The notes: a model not told the origin generated them from the sequence alone. Counted from the first letter of the stretch, positions 11,081 through 22,560 are shown. The stretch is DNA of 64,000 nt from Halicephalobus mephisto (GCA_009193035.1 SWDT01000002.1:682001-746000), one strand, 5' to 3'. Numbers and translations are program-made.

Positions 11081-11640
11081 TTTACAAGCAAACTGCGGAT
11101 TTCGGTTTTAATTTCTTCGTAGATATGAACGTGTATAACATTATCCATCTTACTCCAAGTTTTATATGCAAACTGTGAAGTTTTATTTAAATTTCTTCGT
11201 AGATATGAACACATACAACATTATCCATCTTATTCAAAGTCTTATATGCAAACTGAATTTTTATTTAAATTTCTTTATAAATATGAACACATACAACATT
11301 ATCCACCTTACTCCAAGTCTTACATATAAACTGCAGATTTCGGTTTTAATTTCTTTATAAATATGAAGATATATAACATTATCCACCCTATTCCAAGTCT
11401 TGCACTCAGACTGTGGATTTCGATCTTGATGTTGACGTCAACTAGTCTGCTCAATTTTTGTGTGCAAATTGCAAATTTTACTTTTTATGTCGACTTTTTT
11501 ATAAACATGAACCAAATCAGTCGATCTGTCTGACTTTTGCATGCAAATTGCGACGTGCAAATTTTAATTTTGATTTTTAGACATGAAGATCAACTAGTCT
11601 GCTCAATTATTACGTGCAAATTGCGAATTTTGATTTCTTA
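11080..11640 (+). repeat. TTGC-core array with ~78-bp units
   Basis: Units of roughly 75-80 bp, each with a core like TGCAAACTGCGGATTTCGGT followed by TTTAATTTCTTCGTAGATAT and ACATTATCCATCTTACTCCA. The copies from 11090 to 11400 are clearest. Further cores near 11463, 11527, 11545 and 11615 have other spacers. The period is a multiple of 3 for several units, which explains the open frame at 11166-11360. Confidence 0.7.
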
Positions 11641-11645
11641 GATAT

Positions 11646-12008
11646 GTATCGGTATTACGGGTTCGATTCCCGACCGAAGACTGCAGATCCAGGCCTTGCC
11701 AGCCGCAATCTGATTACAAATGGCTAAGACGCACTCATCAAAGAAAGAAGCGAGGTCAGAAGGACCAAAAAGATGATCCTAGTAAGAGAAGAATTCCCTG
11801 AAGATGATCCTGGTAAGAGAAGAATTCCCTGAAGATGATCCTAATAAGAGAAGAATTCCCTGAAGATGATCAGAAAGGTTGAGATGCGCGAACGCAAGCG
11901 AACAATAGAGGAGTCCAAGCTTGAGTATATAATGTTGTAAATCCTATATTGTAATTGCTTTGAAAAACGTTCGATAAAGTGCTAAAAGTGCTAAAAGTAT
12001 CGGTATTA
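11646..12008. mobile_element. Retroposon-like unit between 12-bp direct repeats GTATCGGTATTA
   Basis: GTATCGGTATTA occurs at 11646-11657 and exactly again at 11997-12008, bracketing 339 bp of otherwise unrelated sequence. The interior starts CGGGTTCGATTCCCGACCGA, containing GGTTCGATTCC, a perfect Pol III B box / tRNA T-arm match. It then has three 31-bp tandem repeats, a TATATAATG and a tail GTGCTAAAAGTGCTAAAA. Direct repeats plus a B box plus a simple-repeat tail suggest a SINE-like retroposon. The absence of an A box before the B box weakens this, and an LTR fragment is the alternative. Confidence 0.45.
11772..11864. repeat. 31-bp tandem repeat, 3 copies
   Basis: Three exact-length 31-bp units start at 11772, 11803 and 11834. 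Each begins GATGATCCT and contains AAGAGAAGAATTCCCTGAA, differing only at the two or three bases after GATGATCCT. A fourth partial copy (GATGATC) follows at 11865. Confidence 0.9.
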
Positions 12009-12009
12009 G

Positions 12010-12454
12010 TACGAATTTTGGTCATTGTATACTGTTTCCTTTATTTCCTTTATTCGGGCAAGTTTTCAAAAAACAATAACTTAGATATCTATTAGGACCG
12101 CGACAAGGAGCCGTGTGTGTCCTCTCAGCACGAAAACCTGACTACAGTAGTAATCAGATGTGTGTTGCTGGAGTCATCAGTTTTGTGTTTTTTTCCCGAC
12201 TGATTCCCGTGTCCGTCTTCCATTGTGTATTGTATACTGTACATGAGTGAAATTAAATATGATTTTATAATCACCAGAATTGCTTTATGTACAAATAGCA
12301 AGATTGGCTAATCGCCAGCTAAGCTCATTGGAATGAGAGTCATCGAAAATTAAACAAAATTGAAAACTTAGGAAACAGATAAAACTGGCTCAAATTTCAT
12401 GAGATCGATCTAACAGAGATTTGGCTGTTTGAAGACAGCACCCGATTACCGGAC
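12010..12454. other. Region downstream of the acyltransferase gene; no gene seen
   Basis: Mixed-composition DNA with TGTATACTGTA and CTACAGTAG elements. It would hold the 3' UTR of the minus-strand acyltransferase. I see no clear AATAAA close to its stop on that strand, and no open frame of interest. Confidence 0.4.
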
Positions 12455-14263
12455 CTAATTTGTCTTCTTCAAAGACGGAGAAAAGTGGTTTCTGAGTTTC
12501 TCGACGATATAACCGGTGATCTTCGCCATAGGGGCCTCAACAAGGAGGTACATGATCAAAGCCCCTAAGTAGCTGATGACGGCCACTCCGGGAAGAACCA
12601 TCAGGATCTCCCAAGGACCCGTCGCTGTCTGGAGGAAGTTCACATGGTTGAACAAGTAAACAACCGGCATGTGAAGCAAGTAAGCCTAAAAATGACATAA
12701 TTAATAAAATTTTGAATTATTTTTGTAAATTTCTAAAATTTAAAAAGTTTTAATTTTAGTTTCAAATTTTTTGAAAATTTCGAAAATCTTGAAAATTTCG
12801 TACTGTATTCAACAAGATTCTGTGATTTTCTGCAGAAATGTACTTTGATAAATGAGATATAGTTAATCCGCGATCCTTACCTGGAAAGTCAGCTGGGCGA
12901 GGACGTTGAACAGAAGGGAAAACTGGGTCTTGTACCAGTAGATCCCGTAGATGATGAGCCAGGACACGCAGAGGGCGAAAATCGAACGGAAACTGGCCGT
13001 GTAGAAGGTGTTGTATACAGTAATTCCGGCATCAGGATACCAGTATTCAGGCAAAATTCCGAAAATACAGAACATGATTCCGACGACGGAAGCGACGTTG
13101 AGGGACTTCACGAGCTTCTGAGAAATCTTGGGAGTTTCAGAAAACTTTGTAGAAATGAATCCGGCGATGATTCCGATGAAGAAAGGACCGCACTTGGTAC
13201 AGGGTCTGGAGTAGATGTCCCAGAGGCCTCTGTAGATCTTCTGGAGGTCAGCCTCGGTCTGGTTGGGGTAGCTGATGAACGGAATATCGACGTCACTGTT
13301 GTTGCAGATATTGTAGAATCTGCAAACAAAAGCCCTCAAGATACTAGAAATCAGGATCAATGACGAAATAACAATGACTCCAATTTTCGTGTTTTTCATC
13401 AAAAGTGTCATCAAGAACGGGGCCAGAGCATAAAGTTGGAAATCAAGACCCAAGTACCACAAGTACCCCAAACAAGTCGGACTTGATTGCCAATTTCCGG
13501 TGAAAGTCAAATGAGAAGCAAATCCTTTCCATCCACAGGCAGATATCATCGTGTTGTAAAATCTGGGCATGTACTGAGAAGACATATTGGATTGGGCCAA
13601 GTAGACAAAAACGGCCAAAGACGGCAAAAGTCTCATCGACCTTCTGATCAGCAACTCCACGTAATTGACCACGAATCCATCCTTCCTCGATCCGATTCTC
13701 GACCAGGATCTGGCTGCCAGTAATCCACTCAAGACCAAGAAGACCTCGACCCCTAAGGAAGAGTTGCCGAAAAGAGGCCCGAAAACCGGATGATTGTGAA
13801 CATTGTCTTTGAAAATTTTCGCCGAAGGGAGTCTTTCTAAAATGTCGATTCTGCCTTCGGATCCGGTGTGGTTCACCATGACCCACAAGATGGCCACAAC
13901 TCTGAAGTAGTCGAGACAAGTGAGTTTCGAAATTTTCGCGTGTGTCAATTCCTTGTAATTTCTGAAAAATAAGAAAAATAATTTTTTTTTTCATTAAAAA
14001 CTTACTGAATAACGGAAAATGCAGTTAGGTATTTTGTTTTCGAAAAAGTTCCAGCAAAGATCAATCCGAGCCATGTGTATACAACAGTCAAAAATCCTGC
14101 TGAATGAACAGATGATCCAACAGCTGCTGTAGCTGCTGTTTCCTTCAGAAGAGGACCACAATCAGAAGCCGGGGACATTTGATGAAGTTGAATTCTGCTT
14201 TTGTTGATAAGGTTAGTCGTCACAGACGGGGCATGGGGTGTCATTGCGGACTTCAGTAGGAAT
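12455..14263 (-). CDS. Membrane acyltransferase-3 family protein (NRF-6/OAC-like), 3' three exons
   Basis: Integral-membrane O-acyltransferase of the nematode nose-resistant-to-fluoxetine / OAC type, thought to transfer acyl groups at internal membranes; the substrate cannot be told from sequence. Visible exons: 14263-14006, 13961-12881 and 12685-12455 (TAG). Introns are 44 and 195 bp with GTAAGT/TTTTCAG and GTAAGG/TTTTTAG junctions and matching phases, giving ~522 residues. The acyltransferase domain opens with the hallmark LTCLDYFRVVAILWVMVNHT, including the conserved His, then GNSSLGVEVFLVLSGLLAAR, and continues with about ten hydrophobic segments to a basic tail ending LKKTN. Exon 14263 begins mid-codon after an acceptor, so at least one upstream exon is missing. 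The N-terminal Cys-rich NRF domain typical of the family was not found in the next several kb. The gene is incomplete in this reading. Confidence 0.88.
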
Positions 14264-14269
14264 CTAAAA

Positions 14270-15080
14270 AAATAAAATAAATTTTTTAAATTTAAACATA
14301 AAAATATTTTTTTATTTTAAACATAAAATTAATTTTTTTTATTTTAAAAATAAAATTAATTTCTTTTTATTTTAAAAATAAAAATCGCGATGTTTAAAAA
14401 GTACATATTTTTAGAAATGGTCCCGACACGAATTTTTGGAAATCTTACGGAATTTTTAAAATTAAAAATTTGAAAAGTTGGTGTTCGATTTTGCAAATTT
14501 TTAAATAAAAAGTGGAAAAATTAAATTTTGACGAAATGTGAAAATCGCCAAATTTGTATTTTTGGCGAAAAACGAATGAATGCCAATTATTATATTTTTA
14601 TTATTTTTAAAGTTAAAAATTATTTTTTTTCAAAATCGTCTCGACACGAATTTCCAGAATCCTCCAGAATCTAAATCCCACATGGATTCACAATTTCCAA
14701 CTAGATTCTAACATCTTCAAAAAATTCAATTCGAAATTTTCAAAAATGTTTAAAATTTAAATTTTTTTTAAACTAAAAATGTTTTTAATTTTTTTAAAAT
14801 TATTCAAAAAGTTTCTAAATTTTCTAAATTTTTTTTAAATTAAAAATTTTCAAAAATGTTTTTAATTTTTTAATTTTTTTAAAATCATTCAAAAAATTTC
14901 TAAATTTTTTTTAAACTAAAAATTTTTAAAAATGTTTTTAATTTTTTAATTTTTTTTAAATTATTCAAAAAATTTCTAAATTTTTTAATTTTTTTTAAAC
15001 TAAAAATTTTTTAAAATGTTTTTAATTTTTTAATTTTTTAAAATTATTCAAAAAGTTTCTAAATTTTTTAATTTTTTCAG
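14270..15080. other. A/T-rich low-complexity DNA upstream of the acyltransferase exons
   Basis: One isolated GGTCCCGACACGAATTTT motif at about 14420. Then at 14755-15075 come 4-5 tandem units of ~65 bp containing TTCAAAAAATTTCTAAATTT and AAAAATGTTTTTAATTTTT. No exon carrying the missing NRF domain is visible on the minus strand. Confidence 0.5.
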
Positions 15081-15470
15081 AATTTTTCACCGGATTCTGA
15101 AAAACAGTTCACTGATGAATATCCTTCTACCGTAGTTTACTTTCTTAAGAAACTGAGAAATAGAATAATTCACGGTGATTCAGGGCCGTTATATAAAACA
15201 TCGGACATGAGACCGCCCGATTTCAGCCCCGCCCCTTTTCGGAATTTTCAAAATTCACGTAGGCAGATTCATAACGGACCAGTGCGAGAGCGATAATGAC
15301 GGAAACATGGCTTCACAAACGTTTTGGATTCATGAAGAAACAAGAATGGCTACAGTATACCATTCACATCAATCGTGTCTTCGAAAAAGAAAAAATTTCA
15401 ACGGAAAACGGACTTTTTTACGGATGTGTTATGGAGGTTGTAAAAGTTAAAAAAAAATTTAAAATAATCT
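15080..15470 (+). other. GC-richer island with a possible short coding exon (ATG at 15296)
   Basis: About 15080-15440 is non-repetitive and has balanced composition. TATATAAAAC (~15191) is followed ~95 bp on by an ATG at 15296 opening a 58-codon frame. It begins MTETWLHKRFGFMKKQEWLQ and runs into A-rich codons before its stop. The stretch GTTGTAAAAGTT within it could be a weak donor. I recognise no domain and cannot link it to another exon. It might be a first exon or a decayed promoter. Confidence 0.2.
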
Positions 15471-15479
15471 AAACAAGAA

Positions 15480-16620
15480 TTTTCCGCAAACTTAACATTT
15501 CTGATTTTTTTATTTCAAAATTCTTTTATTTTAAAAAAATCCAAAAATGGTCCTGAATGGAATTTTTAGAAAATCTTTAAAATTTTCAATTTTTTTTAAA
15601 TTATTTTATTTAAAAAAACTCAAAAAATGATCCTGAACAGTTTTTGGAAAATCTTAGAAATTTTCAATTTTTTACTTTAGAATTGTATTGTTTTAAAAGA
15701 TTAAGAACACATTTTTTTTGCGAAATTATTTTGAAAAGAATTTTCGGAATTTTTGGAAAATTTGAGGTTGTAGATCTTGATTTTAAGAATCTCAACTGGA
15801 TTCTGGGAGTTTTTGAGAACTTCTGAAAAGTCTTAAGGGATTCTGGAAGACTTCAGAAGCAGTTGTAAAATTTCCAAAGATTTCAAAATTTTTTATTAAA
15901 TTTTTAAAAAATAAAAAAATTTTAAAATAAAAAAAATTTAAAAAAAGAAAAAATTTTAAAATTTGAAAATTTAAAAAAAATTTAAAAATTTCTAAAATAA
16001 AAAAAATCTTTAAAAATTTCTAAAATTAAATTTTTATAATTTCTAAAATTTTAAAATTAAAAAAAAAGTTTTAAAAATTTTTAAAATTAAATTTTGGCGA
16101 AATGTGAAAATTGATAAATTTTTATTTTTGGCGAAAAGTGAATAAATGTCAATTATTTTTTGTTTTTTTATGAAAAATAAATTTTTTTGAAAATAAAATT
16201 TTAAATTATTTCAGAATCTTCCGTTGGATTTTGGAAGAACATGTTTTTTTCGAAAACGATGATTTGAGAAAAACGTGATTTTTTTAAAAATAAAAATATC
16301 TACGTGACAAATCGAAAAATTGAGATGGGATGATTTTTGGGGTCAGAGAAATGTTGACTTTTGTCCGTATTTCCCGAATGTGAAAGACAAAGTTGTTTTT
16401 GTTTGTAGGTCAATTCCGGTCTACCGTAATCTTTTTTGTTCGATTTTGTCACTCGTCGTTTTTTTTCAAAATAGATGTTTTTGAATAAAAATTTCTAAAA
16501 TTAGTTCGAAATTAATCAAATTTGAAAAAAATTATGATTTTAAAAATTTCGAAAATGGTTGACTTCAAAAAATAAAAATCGAATTTTTATAAAAATTTTA
16601 AATTTTAAAAATACAGATCG
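15480..16620. other. A/T-rich DNA with single decayed repeat units; no gene seen
   Basis: Decayed GGTCCTGAATGG-type units near 15545 and 15626, A/T runs at 15890-16100, and a short mixed-sequence patch at 16290-16450 containing CTACCGTAATC. No convincing coding sequence. Confidence 0.45.
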
Positions 16621-17200
16621 AATGTTGCACGCAAACTGCGAATTTCAGTTTGATTTTGGAATTTATAAATGTTAATATAAAAATGTTAATAAATATCCCA
16701 GAATGCTGCAGGCAACTTGCGGATTTTATTTTAATTTTACTTTCAATATTAGTTTCTTAAATGTTGCGAGCAACCTGCAGGTTTTATTTTTCTTTAAAAT
16801 TCTTCATAAATGTAAATGTAGAAATGTCGAAATATTTGTCCAAACGTTGCGAGCAACCTGCGAACTTTATTTTATTTTTATTTTAATTTCAATTTTAACT
16901 TCTTTGCCCAAACGTTGCGAGCAACCTGCGAATTTAATTTTAATTTTAATTTTACTTTCAATTTTAACTTCTTTGTCCAAACGTTGCGAGCAATTTGCGA
17001 ATTTAATTTAATTTTAATTTTAATTTCAATTTTAACTTCTTTGTCCAAATGTTGCGCGCAACCTGCGAATTTTATTTTAATTTTAACTTCTTCGTCCAAA
17101 TATTGCGTGCAACCTGCGAGTTTTATTTTAATTTCAATTTTAACTTCTTTGTCCAAACGTTGCGAGCAACCTGCGAGTTTAATTTTAATTTTAAAACCGA
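16620..17200 (+). repeat. TTGCGAGCAACCTGCGAATTT-core array
   Basis: About nine copies of GTTGCGAGCAACCTGCGAAT-like cores. Those near 16847, 16915, 16984 and 17052 are spaced 68-69 bp; later ones (17103, 17160) are 51-57 bp apart. Spacers are T-rich with alternating AATTTTAATTTT and a CTTCTTTGTCCAAA phrase. Overlapping long frames on both strands arise from the repeat. Confidence 0.8.
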
Positions 17201-18160
17201 CCGTTTTACAGACCTTAATATTGAAGTATTTCATTCTAAATGAAAGTTTAAAGATACAAGATTGATTGACAATTAACTTTGGACATCAATCTTGCGATTT
17301 TGGTCTTCGAATGTGTGTATTCTGAAGATCACCCAGAGATAAGGACACGAGGCAGTGATAAACCCCCATTGAGACTCTTCGGGTTCTTAACTACCCTTCC
17401 GGCTCCAAAATGGCCTTCCAGGAAATAAAACATTAATTTTCATCTATTTTAAAAAAAAAAAATTTTCATCTATTTTAAAAAAAAATAAATTTTCCGTTCA
17501 GGACCGAAAAAACGATTTTTGAAATTTTAAAAATTATTTTTACATAAATTTATACAGTAAATTTTCGAAATTTTAAAAACGAAAAAATTTAAAAAATTAA
17601 TTTCTAAAAATAAAAAAAATTTAAACTCCACTGAATGGGTCCCGGAAAGAAAATTATTTTCCAGATAAGACTAAATCGTTTTTTAGTTTTCAAAGATAAA
17701 ACTACAATTCCATATTATCCGAAAAAAAGTAATTTTTCCATTCATGAATCTTTCAAATTTAAATTTTAAAAATATTTGAAATTTTATTTTTCAAAAATTT
17801 CTGAAATTTAAATTTTATTTTATTTTAGTTTTTAAAATTTCTGAAATTTTATTTTTTTTAAATTTAAATTTTAAAAATCTTTCAAATTTTATTTTTTAAA
17901 AATAATTTTTACAGATACATTATTTAATTCTACAGTAGCTTTCGAAACTGTAAAAACTAATGAAAAATAGATTTTTATAAAAATCCGAAGCAAAGAAAAA
18001 ATTTCTGGAATGTTCCTGAACGGAAAATTGCTTTTTTTGACGTCATAAAAGATTGACGTTTGTGTAATTACGTGGTCACTTATCGTTCACATTAATTATC
18101 TAATTTCTCGAATTACAATCATACGAGTATACTAGTAGGAACGTTTTTCATGAAATTCCA
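17200..18160. other. Intergenic DNA; short non-repetitive patch at 17270-17430
   Basis: 17270-17430 has balanced composition and ends with AATAAA at ~17422, but contains no sizeable open frame on either strand. It may be a 3' UTR or relic. The rest (17430-18160) is A/T-rich with no gene seen. Confidence 0.4.
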
Positions 18161-18164
18161 GAAA

Positions 18165-18540
18165 ACGGTCCCGACACGAATTTTTAGATTTTCCAGTCAA
18201 GACCAGAAAATGCAAAATTTTACTTTTATCTAATTCCACAAATGTTCAAATTACTGATATATTTTAAAAAATGATTTTTATAGAGAAATTTCAGAAAACG
18301 GTCCCGACGCGAATTTTTAGATTTTCCAGTCGAGACCAGAAAGTGCAAAATTTTACTTTTATCTAATTCCACAAATGTTCAAATTACTGATATATTTTAA
18401 AAAATGATTTTTATAGAGAAATTCCAAAAAACGGTCCCGACGCGAATTTTTAGATTTTCCAGTCAAGACCAGAAAATGCAAAATTTTACTTTTATCTAAT
18501 TCCACAAATGTCCAAATTACTAATATATATTTTAAAAAGT
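18165..18540 (+). repeat. 133-bp hairpin-family array (three units)
   Basis: GGTCCCGAC(A/G)CGAATTTTT starts at 18167, 18300 and 18433, a spacing of exactly 133 bp. Each is followed ~25 bp on by TTTTCCAGTC(A/G)AGACCAGAAA and then CTTTTATCTAATTCCACAAA. The units are >90% alike by eye. The two arms GGTC and GACC can pair. Confidence 0.85.
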
Positions 18541-18589
18541 GATTTTTGAAAAAAAATTTTGAATGATCTTCACGTGAATTTTGGAACGT

Positions 18590-19400
18590 TCGAGTTCAAA
18601 CTAGAAACTAAAGATCTAGTTTTTTGCGTGGTTACGTGAATTTCCAACTCACTCCTACATGGTAAAAATTATTCCCACAAACAATTCAAAAATGATTTTA
18701 ACGTTAATTTTCCACTCGAGACCAAAAATTACGAAACTTTATTTTTTCAAAGTTTTAGAAAATTCCAAATTATATAACTACCATAAAAAAATAAAAAATC
18801 TGTCTCAACACGAATTTTCCACTCAGGACCAAAAGTCAAAAATTTTATTTTTTTATGATTTTAGAAAATTCTAAATTATAATTATTTTTAAAAAAGAAAA
18901 AATCTGTTTCAACATGGATTTTTAGAATTTTCCACTCAGGACCAAAAATTGCAGTTTTAAAATTTTCCACTCAGGACCAAAAGTCAAAAATATTTTTTTT
19001 ATAATTTTAGGGAATTCTAAATTATAATTATTTTTAAAAAATAAGAAATCTGTTTCAACATGGATTTTTAGAATTTTCCACTCAGGACCAAAAATTAAAA
19101 ATTTAAAAATTTTCCACTCAGGACTAGAATTAAAAAATATTATTTTTTTTATAATTTTAGGAAATTCCAAATTATAATTATTTTTAAAAAATAAAAAATC
19201 TGTTTCAACATGGATTTTTAGAATTTTCCACTCAGGACCAAAAATTAAAAATTTTATTTTTTTATAATTTTAGGAAATTCTAAATTATAATTATTTTAAA
19301 AAAGAAAAAATTTGTTGTGATAAGAATTTTAGAATTTTTCATTCATCATCAAAACCTAAAAAATTTTATTTTTTCAAGGTTCTCGAAGGTTCGAAAAGTA
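18590..19400. repeat. Diverged 133-bp-family array (about six units)
   Basis: Units of ~120-135 bp, each carrying TTTTCCACTCAGGACCAAAA preceded by AAATCTGTTTCAACATGGATTTTTAGAA. This is a subfamily in which GGTCCCGACACG has decayed to CTGTTTCAACATGG while the second arm is kept. It explains the minus-strand frame at 18922-19170. Confidence 0.7.
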
Positions 19401-19589
19401 ATTATTCAAAATATAATTGTAAACAAAGAATTGACCGAAGATGAATGACTTTATTTATCTATGAAAACAATTACTGTAAAATTTCTAAAAATACAATAAA
19501 ATTTAAATTTTGATTTATTTTTAAAAATTATATTTTTATGAAAAAAATTTTTGTTAAATTTTTAAACGTATTTTTTTAATGATGTTTTT

Positions 19590-20640
19590 TAAGCTGCACG
19601 ATAAATGTCCCCCAGCGACGTTTGATCCCCGTTTTTTTTCTTTTTAATTATTACAGATTTCGAAATTCTTTCTTTTTAAATTAATTTTTTCTTAACTAAG
19701 ATGTTAAGTTTATTTAACTACAAAAAAGTTGATATAAAAACGGAATAAATGAGAAACTCCATAACAGATGTTCCCCAATGGCATTTGATCCCCGTATTTT
19801 TAATTCTCACTGATTTAAAAATTCTCGTTAAATTAATTTCTTTTTACTTAACTAAGATGTTAAATTTATTTAACTACAAAAAAATTGATATAAAAACGGA
19901 ATAAATGAAAAACTCCATAACAGATGTCCCTCAGCGACGCTTGATCCCCGTTTTTTTCCTTTTTAATTCTCACTGATTTCGAAATTCTTTCTTTTTAAGT
20001 TACTTAATTAACTAAGATATTAAGTTTATTTAACTAAAAAAATTGATATAAAAACGGAATAAATGAGAAACTCCATAACAAATGTTCCCCAATGGCATTT
20101 GATCTCCGTTTTTTTCCTTTTTAATTCTTACAGATTTCGAAATTCTTTCTTTTTAAATCACTTTTTTACTTAACTAAGATGTTAAGTTTATTTAACTAAA
20201 AAAATTGATATAAAAACGGAATAAATGAGAAGTTCCATAACAGATGTTCCCCAATGGCATTTGGTCCCCGTTTTTTTTAATTCTCACTGATTTCGAAATT
20301 CTTTTTAAATTAATTTTTTCTTAACTAAGATATTAAGTTTATTTAACTACAAAAAAATTGATATAAAAAATAAGCGAAATAGATGTTATGAGATATAGAG
20401 GAAGCGAATGTCACCGAGGATAGGTGTCGTAGAACCCTTGGACCATATGACAACAATTACGGAACGATCACCACATGAAATGGACCGTACCACACTTCTC
20501 CCCAACGACATTTGTTCCCCTTTGACTCGCGCTGATTTCGAAATTCTTTTTTTAAATTAATTTTTTCTTATTTAAATAAAATATTAAGTTAATTTAACTA
20601 CAAAAAATAAAATAAAATAAATATTACGAAATAGAGAAAA
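19590..20640 (+). repeat. ~160-bp tandem array (CCCAGCGACGTTTGATCCCCG family)
   Basis: Six units start near 19611, 19774, 19928, 20088, 20249 and 20495, with ~155-163-bp spacing except the last (245 bp, with an unrelated insert at 20385-20490). Each has CCCC(A/C)(A/G)(A/C)G(A/G)C(G/A)TTTGATCCCCG, CTGATTTCGAAATTCTTTC, CTTAACTAAGATGTTAAG and GATATAAAAACGGAATAAAT. Single copies recur at 50.27-50.45 kb (+) and 62.97-63.10 kb (-). Confidence 0.8.
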
Positions 20641-21540
20641 AAAAATGTTTTACAGTCGTTTTTTGACTTTTAAAAGATAATTGGAATTTTCGGAATTAAT
20701 ATTTTTTTTTTGACGAAGAAAATTGGACTTGTTTGAAATGAATTTTCGAAATCAGTTATGAATTTTTAAACTTCACAAAATGCAGATTCAGAATCCGTTT
20801 TTTTCTCCTGAACGGTCTTCTGAAATAAGATAATTTAAAAAAAACAAAATTACATCAATTCAAAAAAAAACAAAAAAAATTTTTCAGTTTAAATTATTTT
20901 TTGATATATTTATTTTTTTATTAAATTCAATTTTGAATTATTTTTTCGTATTTAAATTTAAATTTCAAGCTGATTATAATTATTCACTTAATTTTTTTAA
21001 ATTAAAATTTAAAGAAATTAAATTTAAAAATATTTAAAAAATTTAAATTAAAAATATTTAAAATATCTAAAAAATTAGAAATATTAAAAAATTTAAATTT
21101 AAAAAAAATTTAAAAAATTTAAAAAATTTAAAAATATTAAAAATATTAAAAAAATTTTAAAAAAATTTAAAAAATTTAAAAAAATTAAAAAAAATTAAAA
21201 TATTAAAATTTAAAAAAAAATTTAAAATATTTAAATTTCGTAGTTTTTATAGATTATTTTACTTCAGAAGACCGTTCAGCAGAAACGGATTCTGGATCTG
21301 AATTTTGTGAAGTTTAAAAATACATAACTGATTTCAAAAATTTATTTCGAACAAATCCAATTTTTTTTGTGAGATATCCTAGCAGATTTTATTCGTGAAT
21401 AAAATTGTTCGAAATTATATTATTAATGAATCGCTAATGCCACATTTTACATAAAGTACAAAATTATAAAAATAAATAAAATTGAATTTTAAATGAATTA
21501 ATAATTTTTACGATTTAATGAGGTTCAAAAAATTTTAAAG
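20640..21540. other. A/T low-complexity DNA flanked by a short inverted duplication
   Basis: Positions 20720-20860 (AATTTTCGAAATCAGTTATG ... CAGAATCCGTTTTT ... GAACGGTCTTCTGAA) recur in reverse complement at 21255-21360, so ~600 bp of A/T-run DNA sits between inverted arms of roughly 110 bp. No coding sequence inside. Confidence 0.55.
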
Positions 21541-21544
21541 TTTT

Positions 21545-22210
21545 ACGATTTTACATGTTTTTAAAGAATCGAAGAATCTTCGAAAATTTTTAAGTTTTTA
21601 GAATTTTTGGAAATTTTTAAGAATTTTATACTTTTTTGAATTTTTCGGAAATTTTCAAAAATTTTTAAAAGGTTTTAGAATTTTTAGAAATTTTTAAAAA
21701 TGTTTCTCGATTTTTCGGAAATCTTTGAAATTTTAGAAATTTTTCAAAACTTTATACTTTTTTGAATATTTCGGAAATTTCTAGAATTCTCCCAGAAGTT
21801 CTTAGAAATTTTTACAAATTCTTTAGAATTTTTCAGAAATGTCTAGAATCCTTATAGAATATTCCAAAGTTTTCTAATTTTTCAGAAATTTCTAGAATCT
21901 CTATAGAATATTTCAAAGTTTTCTAATTTTTCAGAAATTTCTAGAATCTCTATAGAAAATTCCGAAATTTTCTAGAAGCTCTTAGAAATTTCTCCCAAAT
22001 TCTCTGTAATTCTTTAGAAATTTCTAGAATCCTTATAGAAAATTCCAAAATCTTCTAGAAGCTCTTAGAAATTTTTACAAGTTCTTTAGAAATTTCTAGA
22101 ATCTCTATAGAATATTCCAAAGCTTTCTAGAATTCTTATAGAATCTCTTAAAGATTTCTACAAATCTTCCAGAATTCTTCAGGAGCTTTTAGAATCCCTA
22201 TAGAGGATTC
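21545..22210. repeat. PATC-like periodic stretch of AGAATTTTTC/AGAAATTTCT blocks
   Basis: Repeated TCTAGAATC, TTAGAAATTTCT and TATAGAATATTCCAAA phrases at roughly 10-bp multiples (with ~58-60-bp superrepeats at 21850-22130). The A/T periodicity is similar to that at 2515-2745. No gene seen. Confidence 0.5.
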
Positions 22211-22544
22211 TAGAATCCCACACGAGCTGCTGAATTTTCAAAGAAATTTATGGAAATTTTAAAATCCTTCCAAAATCCGAAATTCCTACGATTAGTAAGG
22301 ACTTAGTTTTGAACGTTTTTTGGATTTCCGAAAACTCACGTCGAAAAAATTGAAAAAAATTATTTATGCTTTTTAAAGTGCGACTACGAGGATCAAGAAA
22401 AATGGCCTGATTACGTAATCGAAAAAAACGAAAATCGTAAATTACCGACTCGGACTGGTCCAAAACGTCTTCGGAATTTGTTTTTTGACAATGGGTGGTT
22501 ATTAATTTCGACAAAAATCAAAAAGAAATTTAGATCCTAATTGA

Positions 22545-22560
22545 GAAAGACAAAAAGTGT
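22545..22560 (-). terminator. Pol III terminator of the tRNA gene
   Basis: Downstream of the tRNA 3' end (minus strand) the sequence reads CGAACACTTTTTGTC. The T5 run at about 22550-22554 is a typical RNA polymerase III stop, 15-20 nt after the discriminator base. Confidence 0.65.

Noticed and set aside
11650..11690. Complete tRNA gene
   Set aside because: Only a T-arm-like hairpin with a B box is present; no acceptor, D or anticodon arms upstream.
16703..17265. Overlapping 100+ codon frames on both strands
   Set aside because: Generated by the TTGCGAGCAACC array; composition is Leu/Ile/Phe-biased and frames coincide with repeat periods.
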